Positions 23,266-32,464 of a DNA stretch of 64,000 nucleotides are shown piece after piece (the stretch's first letter is position 1; the number at the start of each line of letters is the position of its first letter). A program made the translations under genes and the position numbers. A model generated the notes under the pieces. It saw only the letters and a list, made by a program, of their open reading frames with translations. It was not told the DNA's origin and did not search any database. This DNA comes from Bacillus cereus G9842 (lineage in GTDB: Bacteria > Bacillota > Bacilli > Bacillales > Bacillaceae_G). The stretch is from positions 3,200,001 to 3,264,000 of the forward strand of contig NC_011772.1 of NCBI RefSeq assembly GCF_000021305.1. Direction: 5' to 3'.

Positions 23266-24899
23266 GCTTCGTACACATCCTCCCACGTTAATGCATATGG
23301 CAATTCTTTTCGAATGAATCGATTAATAGATGTTGTATAAAAGAAGTTACCACTAAAAAATTCTTTCGGTGCATCATTCATAATGACTGTCCCATCAAAT
23401 AACATCATACATTGATCCACGTATTTCGCTGCAAACTCAATATCATGCGTTGCCATTACAATTGTTGTACCTTCTTTTTGTAGCTTCCTAAATAGCTCTC
23501 CTACTCTTTCTTTCTTCCACGGATCTAGCCCCTTTGTCGGTTCATCCAGTAATAATAAAGTTGGCTTTGATAATAATGTCGTACATAACGCAAGTAATTG
23601 TTGCTCTCCTCCGCTACAATCGTGCGGATGGCGTTCTTTAAGCGAGTACAACCAAAACTGTTTTAGCGTATCTTCTGCTATTTCTTTTCCTTGTTCTCCG
23701 TATAATTCACGTGCACGTTCATACACCTCATCCCACACTGTATCAAATGTAAAATGATAATATGGATGCTGCGATACATACCCAATACTTTTAAATCGTT
23801 CTTTCGAATCAATTTTATGTATCACTTTCCCATTCCACTTTACTTTCCCTCTTCTCACTTTTTGCAAACCAGCTAAAAGCGTTAACAGTGTAGACTTCCC
23901 TGTCCCATTCTTTCCAACGAGCGCTACCCATTTTCCTTTTTCAATCGAAACTGATAAATCACGTAAAATAAGCGGACTATTTTTTTCGTACTGGAACGAA
24001 ATATGCTCTGCGCTTAAAATTACCTCTTGCTTTTCACTTTGTGCTATTAGCTCATTTACATATGATATCGCCGAAAAATTATTCATTTTCATTTGCGCCT
24101 CTCGCACCGTAAACGGAATATCTCTCACATTCCACTCTAAAAATAGCCTTGGAATTTGCGGAATAAATGGACGGAATGTTTCTACTCCCCACATATTCGT
24201 AATAACAGTTTTAGGACTACCATCATACATAATACAGCCATTATCCATACAAACAACGCGTGTTGCAAGCGGGATAACTTCATCTAAACGATGTTCACTT
24301 AAAATAATCGTAATTCCAAGTTCTTCATTAATCCGTTTTAATAATCCTAAAAACTCTTTTGCAGCAATTGGATCTAACTGCGCTGTCGGTTCATCTAATA
24401 ATAGCAATTTCGGCTGCATAACTAATACCGCAGCTAAATTAACAAGTTGCTTTTGCCCACCAGATAACATGTGAACAGATTGATGCAATAAATCTTGAAA
24501 TCCTAAAAAGCTAATAAGCTCTGCTATTCGTTTTTGAATAATATGTGATGGTAACCCAATATTTTCTAAAGAAAATGCTAATTCTTGAATAACTGTATCC
24601 ATTACGAGTTGATTTTCTGGATTTTGAAATACCATACCAATTTCTTGAGCAGATAACAAATCAGGTACATTTTCTAATAAAGTACCATCATAATATGTAT
24701 CCCCAGTACGCTTACCAATTGGAAGTAATTCTTTTTTAAAATGTTTTAATAAAGTCGTCTTCCCGGATCCTGATCCGCCGGCAAGTGCAATAAACTCTCC
24801 TTTTTGAACAGAAAGAGAAATATGCTGTAACGCTTTTTCGTTTTCATCAGCATATACAAATGATAAATTGTTTATTTCTGCATGCGCCACCATAACCAT
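23238..24899 (-). CDS. ECF transporter ATPase, fused A1-A2 double ABC protein
   Basis: A 553-aa fusion of two ABC domains. The first has Walker A GGSGSGKTTL (residues 41-50), signature LSGGQKQLVN and Walker B LLLLDEPTAQLDP. The second has GKNGTGKSTLL, CSGGEQQLLA and LLLLDEPTKGLDP. Both domains look active. Such fusions replace the separate EcfA1/EcfA2 (CbiO-type) subunits and energise uptake through the T and S components encoded on either side. It starts 28 bp inside the T-component gene and ends inside the S-component gene, so all three subunits are translationally linked. Best read as a dedicated (group I) ECF system. Confidence 0.9.
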   Translation of the reverse strand: MVMVAHAEINNLSFVYADENEKALQHISLSVQKGEFIALAGGSGSGKTTLLKHFKKELLPIGKRTGDTYYDGTLLENVPDLLSAQEIGMVFQNPENQLVMDTVIQELAFSLENIGLPSHIIQKRIAELISFLGFQDLLHQSVHMLSGGQKQLVNLAAVLVMQPKLLLLDEPTAQLDPIAAKEFLGLLKRINEELGITIILSEHRLDEVIPLATRVVCMDNGCIMYDGSPKTVITNMWGVETFRPFIPQIPRLFLEWNVRDIPFTVREAQMKMNNFSAISYVNELIAQSEKQEVILSAEHISFQYEKNSPLILRDLSVSIEKGKWVALVGKNGTGKSTLLTLLAGLQKVRRGKVKWNGKVIHKIDSKERFKSIGYVSQHPYYHFTFDTVWDEVYERARELYGEQGKEIAEDTLKQFWLYSLKERHPHDCSGGEQQLLALCTTLLSKPTLLLLDEPTKGLDPWKKERVGELFRKLQKEGTTIVMATHDIEFAAKYVDQCMMLFDGTVIMNDAPKEFFSGNFFYTTSINRFIRKELPYALTWEDVYEACPNDMLHS

Positions 24900-25750
24900 T
24901 CCCTTCCTTCCATTATAATTGGCAAACTAATAAACATCGTAAATACGATAAACATCATCCCATCGTATTGCTGAAATAAAATAGATTCGACTTTCGGATA
25001 AATGATTAACTTTCCTCCGCCATACGTACTACATATGATAGCAATTATAAATAGAATACTTAAATAACTGAGCGTATACCAATCTCGTTTTTCCATTCTA
25101 TAGCGAATATATGTCGTACGTTTCGTTACACCAAATCCACGAGCTTGCATAGAATCTGCCGTTTGCAGTGCATCTTCCAATGAACAAATTAATAATACTT
25201 GCAGCAATTGCATACCATTTTTGACGCGTTCAATTATCGAACCTGAATCTACCTGCACACCTTTCGTCTTTTGAACGAGTGTGATTTTCTTTAATCGCCT
25301 TATAAACAAAGGAACAAATCTCACTGTAATCATCGTTAACAATGCAACTTTCGGTGAAATTCTTGAAAACAAATATAAAAATTTATGACTGGAAATAATA
25401 TCATTGTATGACGCAAACGTAAACATAACTGCAACTAGTAATAACCCCATTACTATTCCAAACATAATCGCCTCAAGCTTAATACGGCTATCACCTAACC
25501 AAAATAATGTCGTTCGGCCTCTATGCGTTAATAACGAATTAAATAAAATGACCATAAAAAAGAAAATAATTGTGCTTGGTAACATCTTTCTTATCTTTTC
25601 GCTATTCCCTTGCATCACATTTAAAATAACAATTAATAGTATTGCTCCAATTAAAAAAAGAGGATGAAGACACATCATACATAGTATCATCACCCCGATA
25701 TAATAGAAAAAATTCACAAAAGGATGTAAAGAAGAAAAACTTATTTTCAT
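24872..25750 (-). CDS. ECF transporter T component
   Basis: A 292-aa membrane protein with about five helices and the coupling-helix signature QTADSMQARGFG (Ala-Arg-Gly motif), preceded by the amphipathic segment SIIERVKNGMQLLQVLLICS. This is CbiQ/EcfT-type; it couples ATP hydrolysis by the fused ATPase to movement of the S subunit. The gene begins 23 bp after the DUF4430 lipoprotein gene and overlaps the ATPase gene by 28 bp. Confidence 0.88.
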   Translation of the reverse strand: MKISFSSLHPFVNFFYYIGVMILCMMCLHPLFLIGAILLIVILNVMQGNSEKIRKMLPSTIIFFFMVILFNSLLTHRGRTTLFWLGDSRIKLEAIMFGIVMGLLLVAVMFTFASYNDIISSHKFLYLFSRISPKVALLTMITVRFVPLFIRRLKKITLVQKTKGVQVDSGSIIERVKNGMQLLQVLLICSLEDALQTADSMQARGFGVTKRTTYIRYRMEKRDWYTLSYLSILFIIAIICSTYGGGKLIIYPKVESILFQQYDGMMFIVFTMFISLPIIMEGREWLWWRMQK

Positions 25751-25772
25751 AGCCCTTTACCGAATGCCTTTC

Positions 25773-26621
25773 TTATTGTAATACGTATACCCACTCAATT
25801 GTATCTCCTGGTTTTACCGTAGCTACACCAGCACTATGGTTTGGAAAAGCACCGTTCACACGATATTTCCATCCACTAGTATCCGCAATATCTTTTTCAT
25901 ATAAATCATTAATACCTTTTACATAAATACTATCTCTAGATCCGCTTGCATCAACATCTAATCCTGTACGTTGCAATACTTTATACACTGTATCGCCTTC
26001 TTGTACATCCATCTTTTTCGCACCCATTATATATCCGTTATTTCCTTTTACCGAGATTGTTACTTGTTTTGCTTTAGGTACTGGTGGTACTGGTGGTGGT
26101 ACTGGTGGTGGCACTGGGTTTGGTGGTGGTACCGGTGTTGGTGGAGCTGGTACACTATTATTCTCTTCTGACTTTTTCTTTTGCTCCTGCTTCGGTGTTT
26201 CTTTCGGCTGATTCACAACCTTTGCTTCTTCTTTTACTTCTGGTGCTTTCGGTTGTTGTTTCTCTTCTTGTGCTTGTTGCTGCTCTGGTTGCTTATTTAC
26301 AGCCGGCTGTTCTTTCGGTTGTTCCTGTTGTTTCTCTTCTTTCTTTACCTCTGGTTGTGCCTGCGGCTTTTCCTCTTTCGGCTTCTCTTCTACTTTTTGT
26401 TCTTGTTTCTCTTTCTGCTCTTCTTGCTGCTTTTGCTCTGATTCAGCTTGCTTTTCTTCTGTTTTTTCTTCCGGCTTCGCTTCATCTTTTTGTTCTTCTT
26501 GTTTCGCTACCTCTTCTTGCTTCGGTTCTACCTTCTTCTCAGGCTTTACAGCTGCCTCTTCACATCCGGCAAGTAGCCCAAGCGAAAGCAGTAAAGAAAT
26601 GAACCATTTCACCTTACTCAT
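25773..26621 (-). CDS. DUF4430 lipoprotein with Lys/Glu/Gln- and Pro-rich linker
   Basis: About 282 aa. A lipoprotein signal (FISLLLSLGLLAGC) is followed by about 140 residues of low-complexity EEKQ/PEK sequence and a Pro-rich stalk (PPTPVPPPNPVPPP). The last 95 residues form a DUF4430 domain: TISVKGNNGYIMGAKKMDVQ, VYKVLQRTGLDVDAS, YVKGINDLYEKDIADTSGWK, FPNHSAGVATVKPGDTIEW. DUF4430 is the beta domain of intrinsic factor and transcobalamin, which closes over bound cobalamin. The protein probably hands substrate to the ECF importer whose genes follow. ATG 26621 is chosen; GTG 26633 lies inside the ribosome site. Confidence 0.82.
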   Translation of the reverse strand: MSKVKWFISLLLSLGLLAGCEEAAVKPEKKVEPKQEEVAKQEEQKDEAKPEEKTEEKQAESEQKQQEEQKEKQEQKVEEKPKEEKPQAQPEVKKEEKQQEQPKEQPAVNKQPEQQQAQEEKQQPKAPEVKEEAKVVNQPKETPKQEQKKKSEENNSVPAPPTPVPPPNPVPPPVPPPVPPVPKAKQVTISVKGNNGYIMGAKKMDVQEGDTVYKVLQRTGLDVDASGSRDSIYVKGINDLYEKDIADTSGWKYRVNGAFPNHSAGVATVKPGDTIEWVYVLQ

Positions 26622-26678
26622 CCTATCTCTCACCTTTCATACGAAAATTAGGAGCAAATAATTGCTCCTAATTTTTTG

Positions 26679-27611
26679 TTAAGCTGCTTTACGTCTCCAT
26701 AATACATATGCAGAAGCAATACATAATACACCCATACCTACTTCTGTTGCTGCACTATGAGAAGATGCTCCTGTTTTTGGTAGACTGTTACCGTTTCCGA
26801 TTTTTTTATTCTTAACCGGTTCGTTATCTACAACTACTTTTAGATTTTCATCTTTTGTTTCTTGTTGTACTTGGTTTTGTTCTTTCGGTTCTTCAGTAAC
26901 TTCTTTTTCTACTACATTATTTTCTGGTTCAACGACCTTTTCTGGCTCTTCAATCGGTTTTGGCTTAATTACATCACCAGCGTCTACATTAGACCAATCA
27001 TAAATAGATTTTCCCATTTCCTTAAATTGAAGTAATGCTAAAAGAGCCTGTTCTGTAGCCATTCCGTTACCATTTTGATCACTTGGTAACCATTTAAATT
27101 CACCATTTGAAAGTTGATATGATAATAGGTTTTGCATTGCCTTATGAAGACGATTTTGATCTACATCTTTAACAAGTGATAATCCAATAATTGCTTGCGC
27201 AGTACTATTTGAATTTTCTTGTCCATCAGCTGAAAAACCGCCATTTTGCAGCTGTTCGTTATATAAATACGCAACAGCTTTTTGTATAGCTGGTTTCACA
27301 TCTGATCGCTCTTGATAAGGAGCTAATGCTGATAAAACCATACCTGTTACATCAACGCTACTAGCACTATCTTTACTACCTGAACTATTATAAGTCCATC
27401 CACCGTCTGTATGCTGATTATTTAACAGTGCTTCCACTAGAGCAACTCTGTTCCATTTTGATTCAACTGGAATCTCATACTTCTTCGTATCAAATGCAAG
27501 TAAAGCAAATGCATAACCTGTAACAGAATTCACTTTATCTGACTCATACAATTTTTGAACTAAATTATGTCCACCTACATTTTTAGGGTCTGCACTCATT
27601 GCATTCATCAT
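26679..27611 (-). CDS. Alpha/alpha-barrel, LPXTG-anchored part of a split intrinsic-factor-like protein
   Basis: A 310-aa frame holding the second half of the surface protein. Residues 1-200 form an alpha/alpha toroid of the squalene-cyclase/intrinsic-factor kind, with repeats NNQHTDGGWTYNSSG, QLQNGGFSADGQENSN and GMATEQALLALL. An acidic stalk (EEPEKVVEPENNVVEKEVTE) and a sortase signal follow: LPKTGASSH, a hydrophobic helix and RRKAA. Its apparent ATG has no ribosome site. Reading back one frame across the A6 run at 27641-27646 joins it directly to the DUF4430 frame upstream, so this is one gene of about 620 codons broken by a one-base shift. As it stands the wall-anchored part is probably not made. 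Confidence 0.8.
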   Translation of the reverse strand: MMNAMSADPKNVGGHNLVQKLYESDKVNSVTGYAFALLAFDTKKYEIPVESKWNRVALVEALLNNQHTDGGWTYNSSGSKDSASSVDVTGMVLSALAPYQERSDVKPAIQKAVAYLYNEQLQNGGFSADGQENSNSTAQAIIGLSLVKDVDQNRLHKAMQNLLSYQLSNGEFKWLPSDQNGNGMATEQALLALLQFKEMGKSIYDWSNVDAGDVIKPKPIEEPEKVVEPENNVVEKEVTEEPKEQNQVQQETKDENLKVVVDNEPVKNKKIGNGNSLPKTGASSHSAATEVGMGVLCIASAYVLWRRKAA

Positions 27612-27621
27612 AATAATTGTT

Positions 27622-28542
27622 CTAGCTAAATCTGTCGCTGAAAAAACGATTAATGCGCTTTTCTACTTTTTCAGTTACTGACTTAACATAATTTAATTTT
27701 GCCTCAATTGGCACATTCTTTCCAGAACGAGAAAGCGCTACAGCTACCCAATCACTTTCAATTCCATCTTGTAACATCTTGTCTGATGTTTTAGAAATGG
27801 CTTCATTTAATTGTGCACTTGGAACTTGAATGTTCTCTTGCTGTGGTTGTTCTGGTTTTTTCCCATCTGGCGTTTTACCGTCTTGATCACCTTGGTTTTT
27901 CTCATCTGGCGTTTTACCGTCTTGATCACCTTGGTTTTTCCCATCTGGTTTTTCACCGTCTTGATCACCTTGGTTTTTCCCATCTGGCGTTTTACCGTCT
28001 TGGTCACCTTGATTTTTCCCATCTGGTGTTTTACCGTCTTGACCTTCTGGTTTTGGTTCTTCTGTTTTGCCACCGTTAGGTTCTTCTGTTTTACACGTTC
28101 CGAACTTATCTAACGTTTCTTTCAATGTTTCCTGGCTTATATTGCTCCAGTCTGAAACAAAACGAAAGACAACAACGTCTCCAGATTTTAATTTATAACT
28201 ATCTGCTCCGACTTCTGCAGACTTATCATTTACATCATACAGCCAAGCACTTGTAGCCCCGGCCATTAAACCATCGATGCCTTTTACATATGTTCCAAAC
28301 GACATCGTTTCAGATTCTACCTTGTCCCCCATGACCTTTTGCAGCAAACTTAAAGCTGTTTCCCCATCTTTAATTTGCTCTTCTTTCGGACATAACATAA
28401 TGCCTTTTTGTGATTCCCCAATAATTGCAAGTTTTGCTGTATTTCCTTCAGCAAACGTAATATGTACTGTATTCGCAAAAGAAACAAATACAAGTGTCAC
28501 TGCCATTAACGACGTAAGCAGCCATTTTTTCAACATTGCCAT
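27622..28542 (-). CDS. DUF4430 and repeat part of a split intrinsic-factor-like surface protein
   Basis: A 306-aa frame: signal peptide (LLTSLMAVTLVFVSFANTVHITFA), DUF4430 beta domain about residues 35-140 (ETALSLLQKVMGDKVESETM, YVKGIDGLMAGATSAWLYD, KLKSGDVVVFRFV), a region of 13-residue repeats, and the first helices of the alpha/alpha barrel (VPSAQLNEAISKTSDKMLQD, SDWVAVALSRSGKN). It ends early with SDRFS after the six-A run. With one base fewer there it reads RFSATDLARTIIMMNAMSAD and enters the next frame. The intact protein would have the domain pair of mammalian intrinsic factor on a cell-wall anchor, first gene of the ECF operon. Cobalamin capture is inferred. Confidence 0.8.
   Translation of the reverse strand: MAMLKKWLLTSLMAVTLVFVSFANTVHITFAEGNTAKLAIIGESQKGIMLCPKEEQIKDGETALSLLQKVMGDKVESETMSFGTYVKGIDGLMAGATSAWLYDVNDKSAEVGADSYKLKSGDVVVFRFVSDWSNISQETLKETLDKFGTCKTEEPNGGKTEEPKPEGQDGKTPDGKNQGDQDGKTPDGKNQGDQDGEKPDGKNQGDQDGKTPDEKNQGDQDGKTPDGKKPEQPQQENIQVPSAQLNEAISKTSDKMLQDGIESDWVAVALSRSGKNVPIEAKLNYVKSVTEKVEKRINRFFSDRFS
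27641..27646 (-). other. Frameshift site: six-A homopolymer
   Basis: Run of six A on the plus strand (T6 in the coding strand). Removing one base restores a continuous frame between the DUF4430 half and the alpha/alpha-barrel half. Either a true slippage mutation or a base-calling error. Confidence 0.75.
27858..28040 (-). repeat. 39-bp tandem repeats encoding a 13-aa linker unit
   Basis: Just over four in-frame copies of a unit reading TPDGKNQGDQDGK with small changes (TPDEK, EKPDGK). They form a hydrophilic spacer between the DUF4430 domain and the alpha/alpha barrel. Such repeats change copy number readily, so linker length probably varies between strains. Confidence 0.85.
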
Positions 28543-28574
28543 CCCAAAATTTCCTCCCTTACTACCATTTACAC

Positions 28575-28690
28575 AAAAAAAGGCCCTTCAAGGGCGTGCG
28601 ATTGACACTCTCTTTTTGTAAGTGTCGAACAAAAATGTACAACACCTCCTACCCGCATCATTCGCGGCTATATTTGTATAGGAAAAATAA
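28575..28690 (-). promoter_or_regulatory. Structured leader with terminator upstream of the ECF/intrinsic-factor operon
   Basis: On the minus strand, in order: a CCGC/GCGG hairpin (28653-28667), GGGTAGGAGGTGTTGTAC, a GACACT/AGTGTC stem (28604-28626) and a terminator, GCCCTTGAAGGGC with T7 (28575-28595). This lies before the first gene, so transcription is probably attenuated here. It lacks the conserved GCCACTG core of cobalamin riboswitches and I could not match it to another class. Remaining sequence to 28881 shows nothing more. Confidence 0.5.
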
Positions 28691-28881
28691 TTTTGTTTAT
28701 GAACGTATCATTGTGATAACATTCACTTTTCTTGGCACAACTTACTCCCATTTAAGTTATCATAAAACGATAAACCTATACATTCTGTAAATTTTAAATT
28801 TCTGTATTATTTTACTATTGACAAAGAATTTTGTCCATGCTTTATCGGATTTATTTTCTAAGAATAATAACTTATTAACTC

Positions 28882-29361
28882 TTAACTATGTAAACTCTTT
28901 TCACTAATAATGACGCCATCTTCATCCGCATAGACATATTCATTTGGATTCCATTCTACTTGTCCAAAGTGCAATGAAATATTTCGTTCTCCTTTTCCTT
29001 CTTTCACACTTCTATTTGGCATCGTTCCTAACGCTAAAATACCAATATTAATATTCTTTAGTTCACTAGAATCACGAACATACCCATTCACAATAATTCC
29101 TGCTAGCTTTCTTTCTTCCGCAATAGCTGCCAAATTATCACCGAGTAAAGCACAATTCGTAGACGCTCCGCCATCAACAACTAATACTGTTCCTTCTGGT
29201 AATGTTTGCAATCCTTCCTTCACTAGTACATTATCATCTTTCACTTTTACAGTTGCAATTTTTCCGTAGAATTGTTCTTTCTTCCCAAAAGACCGAAAAG
29301 ACTGGCGACATATTTGTAATTCCTTTTCAAATTCATCACATAGATCTGTAGTTTTCCACAT
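28882..29361 (-). CDS. RraA-family protein
   Basis: A 159-aa RraA-fold protein: [20 protein letters not shown] at the start, [57 protein letters not shown]. The VDGxxxxxxALxGD and GxVRD motifs are those of RraA and of the related 4-hydroxy-4-methyl-2-oxoglutarate aldolases. The family mixes RNase E regulators (in proteobacteria) and aldolases; in Bacillus, which lacks RNase E, aldolase-like or other activity is more likely. Monocistronic. Confidence 0.8.
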   Translation of the reverse strand: MWKTTDLCDEFEKELQICRQSFRSFGKKEQFYGKIATVKVKDDNVLVKEGLQTLPEGTVLVVDGGASTNCALLGDNLAAIAEERKLAGIIVNGYVRDSSELKNINIGILALGTMPNRSVKEGKGERNISLHFGQVEWNPNEYVYADEDGVIISEKSLHS

Positions 29362-29560
29362 CTTGTTCCCTCTTTTCCTTTTTCTTTCTACATAACATAT
29401 TCTTGGCTTATTATCGTTTCCCTGTCTAATATTGCAATAATTTGTATGTACGGGAAAGGATACAAAAACTATTGCCTTAAGAAGCTACCTTTATTATAAT
29501 CTATTTCACAGATTAAATTCAGAATATTAAAAATTAACAAAGTGAAGAAGGAGGGATTTT

Positions 29561-30991
29561 ATGCAAATACAAACTGAGGCAAAAAAACAACCTAGTAAAC
29601 CAAAGTTTAAAATGCCTGATGCGTACGTACTACTATTTTTTATTGCCTTACTTTGCGCCATTGCTACTTATTTCGTTCCTGCTGGAGAATTTAAAAGGGT
29701 TACAAACGGGACCGTTACAACGACAATACCAGGTAGCTATCATTCTGTTCCGCAATCACCTGTAGGATTTGTTTCTTTTTTTACCGCTATTGAAAAAGGA
29801 ATGACACTTGCTGCTCCTATTATCTTTCTAATTTTATTTACAGGTGGAGCCATTGCAATTCTTGAAAAAACAGGTGCTCTTGACGGTTTAATCTATCATG
29901 TTATTAACAAATTTCGTAATCAGCAATTACTTTTCATTTGTATAGTTGCTTCGCTTTTTTCTATTCTTGGAACGACTGGTATTATCGTTAACTCAGTTAT
30001 CGGTTTTATCCCCATCGGCATCATCGTTGCACGCACATTAAAATGGGACGCTATCGTCGGTGTAGCAATTATTTATTTAGGCACTTATGCTGGTTTTAAT
30101 GCTACTATTTTATCTCCCTCACCTTTAGGCATTTCACAAAAGATCGCAGAACTTCCGATGTTTTCCGGGATTGGTTTACGCACCGCAATCTATATATCTT
30201 TTTTACTTGCCACTATCCTTTATATAAATTGGTATGTAAAACGCTTGAAAAAATCAAATAAAGGAAGCATTCTCGGCGACAACTGGTTTCCAAGTAACGC
30301 TCTTTCAAACGAAAAAGAAACAGAGAAAAAAGAAGTTCCTTGGACGATACGTCATAAATTAATTTTACTCGTTTCAGCTTTATCATTAATTGCATTTTTA
30401 ATAGGCGCTTTTCGTCTACATTGGACGGACGCAGAAATGACCGCTACTTTTATTTTCATTGCAATTACAGCAGGAATAATAGGTGGCATGAAAGCAAACG
30501 ATATCGCATCCACTTTTCTAACTGGCTGCCAAAATCTTATCTACGGTGCTTTAATCGTCGGAATGGCTCGCTGTATTTCAGTCATTTTAGAACAAGGCAA
30601 ATTACTTGATACAATCGTTAACCAACTCGCACAAGCTCTCGAAGGACAAAGCCCTGTATTTGGTGTTATCGGCATGTATGTGAGTAGTGCCGCATTACAT
30701 TTCCTCATTTCATCCGGGACAGGAGAATCGGTTATTTTCATTCCGATATTAGCTCCATTAGCTGATTTCATGCACATTACACGCCAAGTTACAGTACAGG
30801 CTGTTATGCTTGGGGAAGGTGTAGTAAACTGCTTAAATCCAACTTCCGGTGTTTTAATGGGCGTTCTCGCAGCAAGCGGCATTTCTTACGGCAAATGGAT
30901 TCGATTCATGGCTCCACTTGCATTCATTTGGTTTATCATTGGACTTGTTTTTCTTATTATTGGGGTGAATATTGAGTGGGGACCGTACTAA
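29561..30991 (+). CDS. YfcC-family transporter (DcuC/ArsB-like)
   Basis: A 476-aa membrane protein with about 11 helices. Family marks: [20 protein letters not shown] at the N-terminus, [27 protein letters not shown] in mid-protein, [20 protein letters not shown] and [20 protein letters not shown] near the end. This is the YfcC/DcuC (PF03606) family, anaerobic C4-dicarboxylate, arginine-ornithine or short-peptide carriers. The substrate cannot be set from sequence. Monocistronic, shares a bidirectional terminator with the convergent endonuclease gene. Confidence 0.85.
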   Translation: MQIQTEAKKQPSKPKFKMPDAYVLLFFIALLCAIATYFVPAGEFKRVTNGTVTTTIPGSYHSVPQSPVGFVSFFTAIEKGMTLAAPIIFLILFTGGAIAILEKTGALDGLIYHVINKFRNQQLLFICIVASLFSILGTTGIIVNSVIGFIPIGIIVARTLKWDAIVGVAIIYLGTYAGFNATILSPSPLGISQKIAELPMFSGIGLRTAIYISFLLATILYINWYVKRLKKSNKGSILGDNWFPSNALSNEKETEKKEVPWTIRHKLILLVSALSLIAFLIGAFRLHWTDAEMTATFIFIAITAGIIGGMKANDIASTFLTGCQNLIYGALIVGMARCISVILEQGKLLDTIVNQLAQALEGQSPVFGVIGMYVSSAALHFLISSGTGESVIFIPILAPLADFMHITRQVTVQAVMLGEGVVNCLNPTSGVLMGVLAASGISYGKWIRFMAPLAFIWFIIGLVFLIIGVNIEWGPY

Positions 30992-31080
30992 AATACCCAT
31001 ATATACTTAACTTGATAAAATATCTATCCTATTCTCCTCTTCAATCCTATAAAAATCATTTATTCTAGTAAACATATAAG

Positions 31081-31109
31081 AAGGGATTGATCATAATGAT
31101 CAATCCCTT
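31081..31109. terminator. Bidirectional terminator
   Basis: AAGGGATTGATCAT and ATGATCAATCCCTT enclose a single A: 14 perfect pairs. T-runs follow on the plus strand. Serves the YfcC-like gene (+) and the endonuclease gene (-). Confidence 0.82.
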
Positions 31110-31137
31110 TTATCAAAATATAATACCTTTAAAAATC

Positions 31138-31965
31138 TTAGTTCCAAATTTTATTTACCCATTCAGGATGATCAATAAAAGGATTGCGGTTATGTTGATA
31201 TTTTGTAAAAATCACTTCATTACGCTTTCGCTCTAAATCATCGACCGGGTCTTGTTCATTCCATTTTAATAAAACAGATAGTTTCCCCATGTATGCATCT
31301 TTATTGTTATTCACTTTTTCATTTAGTTCTAAATCTATTTCGCCGTTGTCCCCCTCGTAACGAACAGCCATATAAAACAGCATTCTAGCAATATCTCCTT
31401 TTACACTATCACGAGGTTCCCAAGAATCACTATCATATTTACATTCTGTCGCTTCAGAATGATTTACACCACCGTTATCAAAATCCAGATTTCCACGTGA
31501 ACTATTTACAGATACATCCGTCGCTCTTAAATGATGTAGATCTGTTCCAGGTCCTGCAGTCGTTCCAAAGTCACCGTGAGATTTTGCCCAAACATGCTCT
31601 CGGTTCCAGTTATTTACTCCTGATCCATTCGTAAGCTTCCCTTGCGAACGACCAGTATATAAGAGTAACACATTATTTTTATTATTTGGATCTTCATCAG
31701 TATCTCTTAGTGCTTCCCAAACCGCACTGTATGATAACTTTGTATGATTATCAATAATATTATGCAGTTCCTTCTTTAATTCTAACCCCGTTTTTCCTAT
31801 TGCGTTATTATAATATGTATCGTCATAACTTTTTACAATAATCTCTTGTGCTGATGCAGGAGCTACTTCACCGTGTATAGTATCTGTGAATGATAGCGAT
31901 GCAGAACCTAAAATAAAAAATGAAGATAGTGTAATCATAGCAATCTTTGTATTTCGAAACTTCAT
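31138..31965 (-). CDS. Secreted endonuclease I family nuclease
   Basis: A 275-aa exported nuclease. Signal peptide: IAMITLSSFFILGSASLSFT. The Endonuclease_1 domain (PF04231) spans about residues 65-260: NREHVWAKSHGDFGTTAGPG, DLHHLRATDVSVNSSRGNLD and GDIARMLFYMAVRYEGD. The conserved EHVWxxS and DLHHL motifs hold the metal-binding and catalytic His residues. Like B. subtilis Bsn, it should degrade extracellular RNA/DNA for nutrient supply. It stands alone with a good start (GGGG site before ATG 31965). Confidence 0.87.
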   Translation of the reverse strand: MKFRNTKIAMITLSSFFILGSASLSFTDTIHGEVAPASAQEIIVKSYDDTYYNNAIGKTGLELKKELHNIIDNHTKLSYSAVWEALRDTDEDPNNKNNVLLLYTGRSQGKLTNGSGVNNWNREHVWAKSHGDFGTTAGPGTDLHHLRATDVSVNSSRGNLDFDNGGVNHSEATECKYDSDSWEPRDSVKGDIARMLFYMAVRYEGDNGEIDLELNEKVNNNKDAYMGKLSVLLKWNEQDPVDDLERKRNEVIFTKYQHNRNPFIDHPEWVNKIWN

Positions 31966-32464
31966 ATACCCATTCCCCTTTAAAATATAATTTGAAGCTA
32001 TTCACTAAAAAGTGCTTTCTAACCCCCGAAACCTTTTAGAAATCCATACCCCTTTTCTGTTTATTTAATACACGACTCTATCCAGTCTGTATCACTTCTA
32101 AACTTTTTGTTTATTCACATTCCAAACAATTTCACTTTTTACATGGAATATCCTTCTCTTATAAAGATTATTAAAATATTCTTTACAATTAAAAAGTAGT
32201 TTAATATTAACTTATAAATTTAAGTTTATTTATGCAATAATGCATATTTGATAAATACTTTAAAAAACAGTTTGAATAAAAAGCATTCAAAGAAAACCAT
32301 GCCACAAAACAGATACAATCTAAGACAGAAATAATAAAAATCAAGATGATAGCTCGACTTTTCCCTTTTCTATAACTGTCTTTATTTTTGTGTAAAACCT
32401 TTCTTTCTCTGAATAATACGTACAAAAATAGATTGGATACCATGTAGGCACCAATCTATTTTAA
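31966..32464. other. Intergenic region, no convincing gene
   Basis: AT-rich. A minus-strand open frame at 32207-32443 would encode a 78-aa basic protein with one hydrophobic segment (AIILIFIISVLDCICFVAWF), but it has no ribosome binding site I can see and low-complexity codon use. I see nothing else. Confidence 0.35.

Noticed and set aside
26084..26602. Long plus-strand open frame opposite the DUF4430 lipoprotein
   Set aside because: It is the antisense shadow of the low-complexity EEKQ/Pro-rich linker, Leu/Val/Ser-rich and without ribosome site.
27858..28040. Regular 39-bp repeats considered as a CRISPR array
   Set aside because: Repeats are directly adjacent without unique spacers and stay in frame, encoding the 13-aa linker of the surface protein.
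28575..28690. Cobalamin riboswitch for the ECF operon
   Set aside because: The conserved GCCACTG core and the preceding GGGAA-type segment are absent; only a generic leader with terminator is supported.
32207..32443. 78-aa minus-strand membrane-like ORF
   Set aside because: No ribosome binding site, atypical composition in AT-rich DNA; noted as part of the intergenic region instead.
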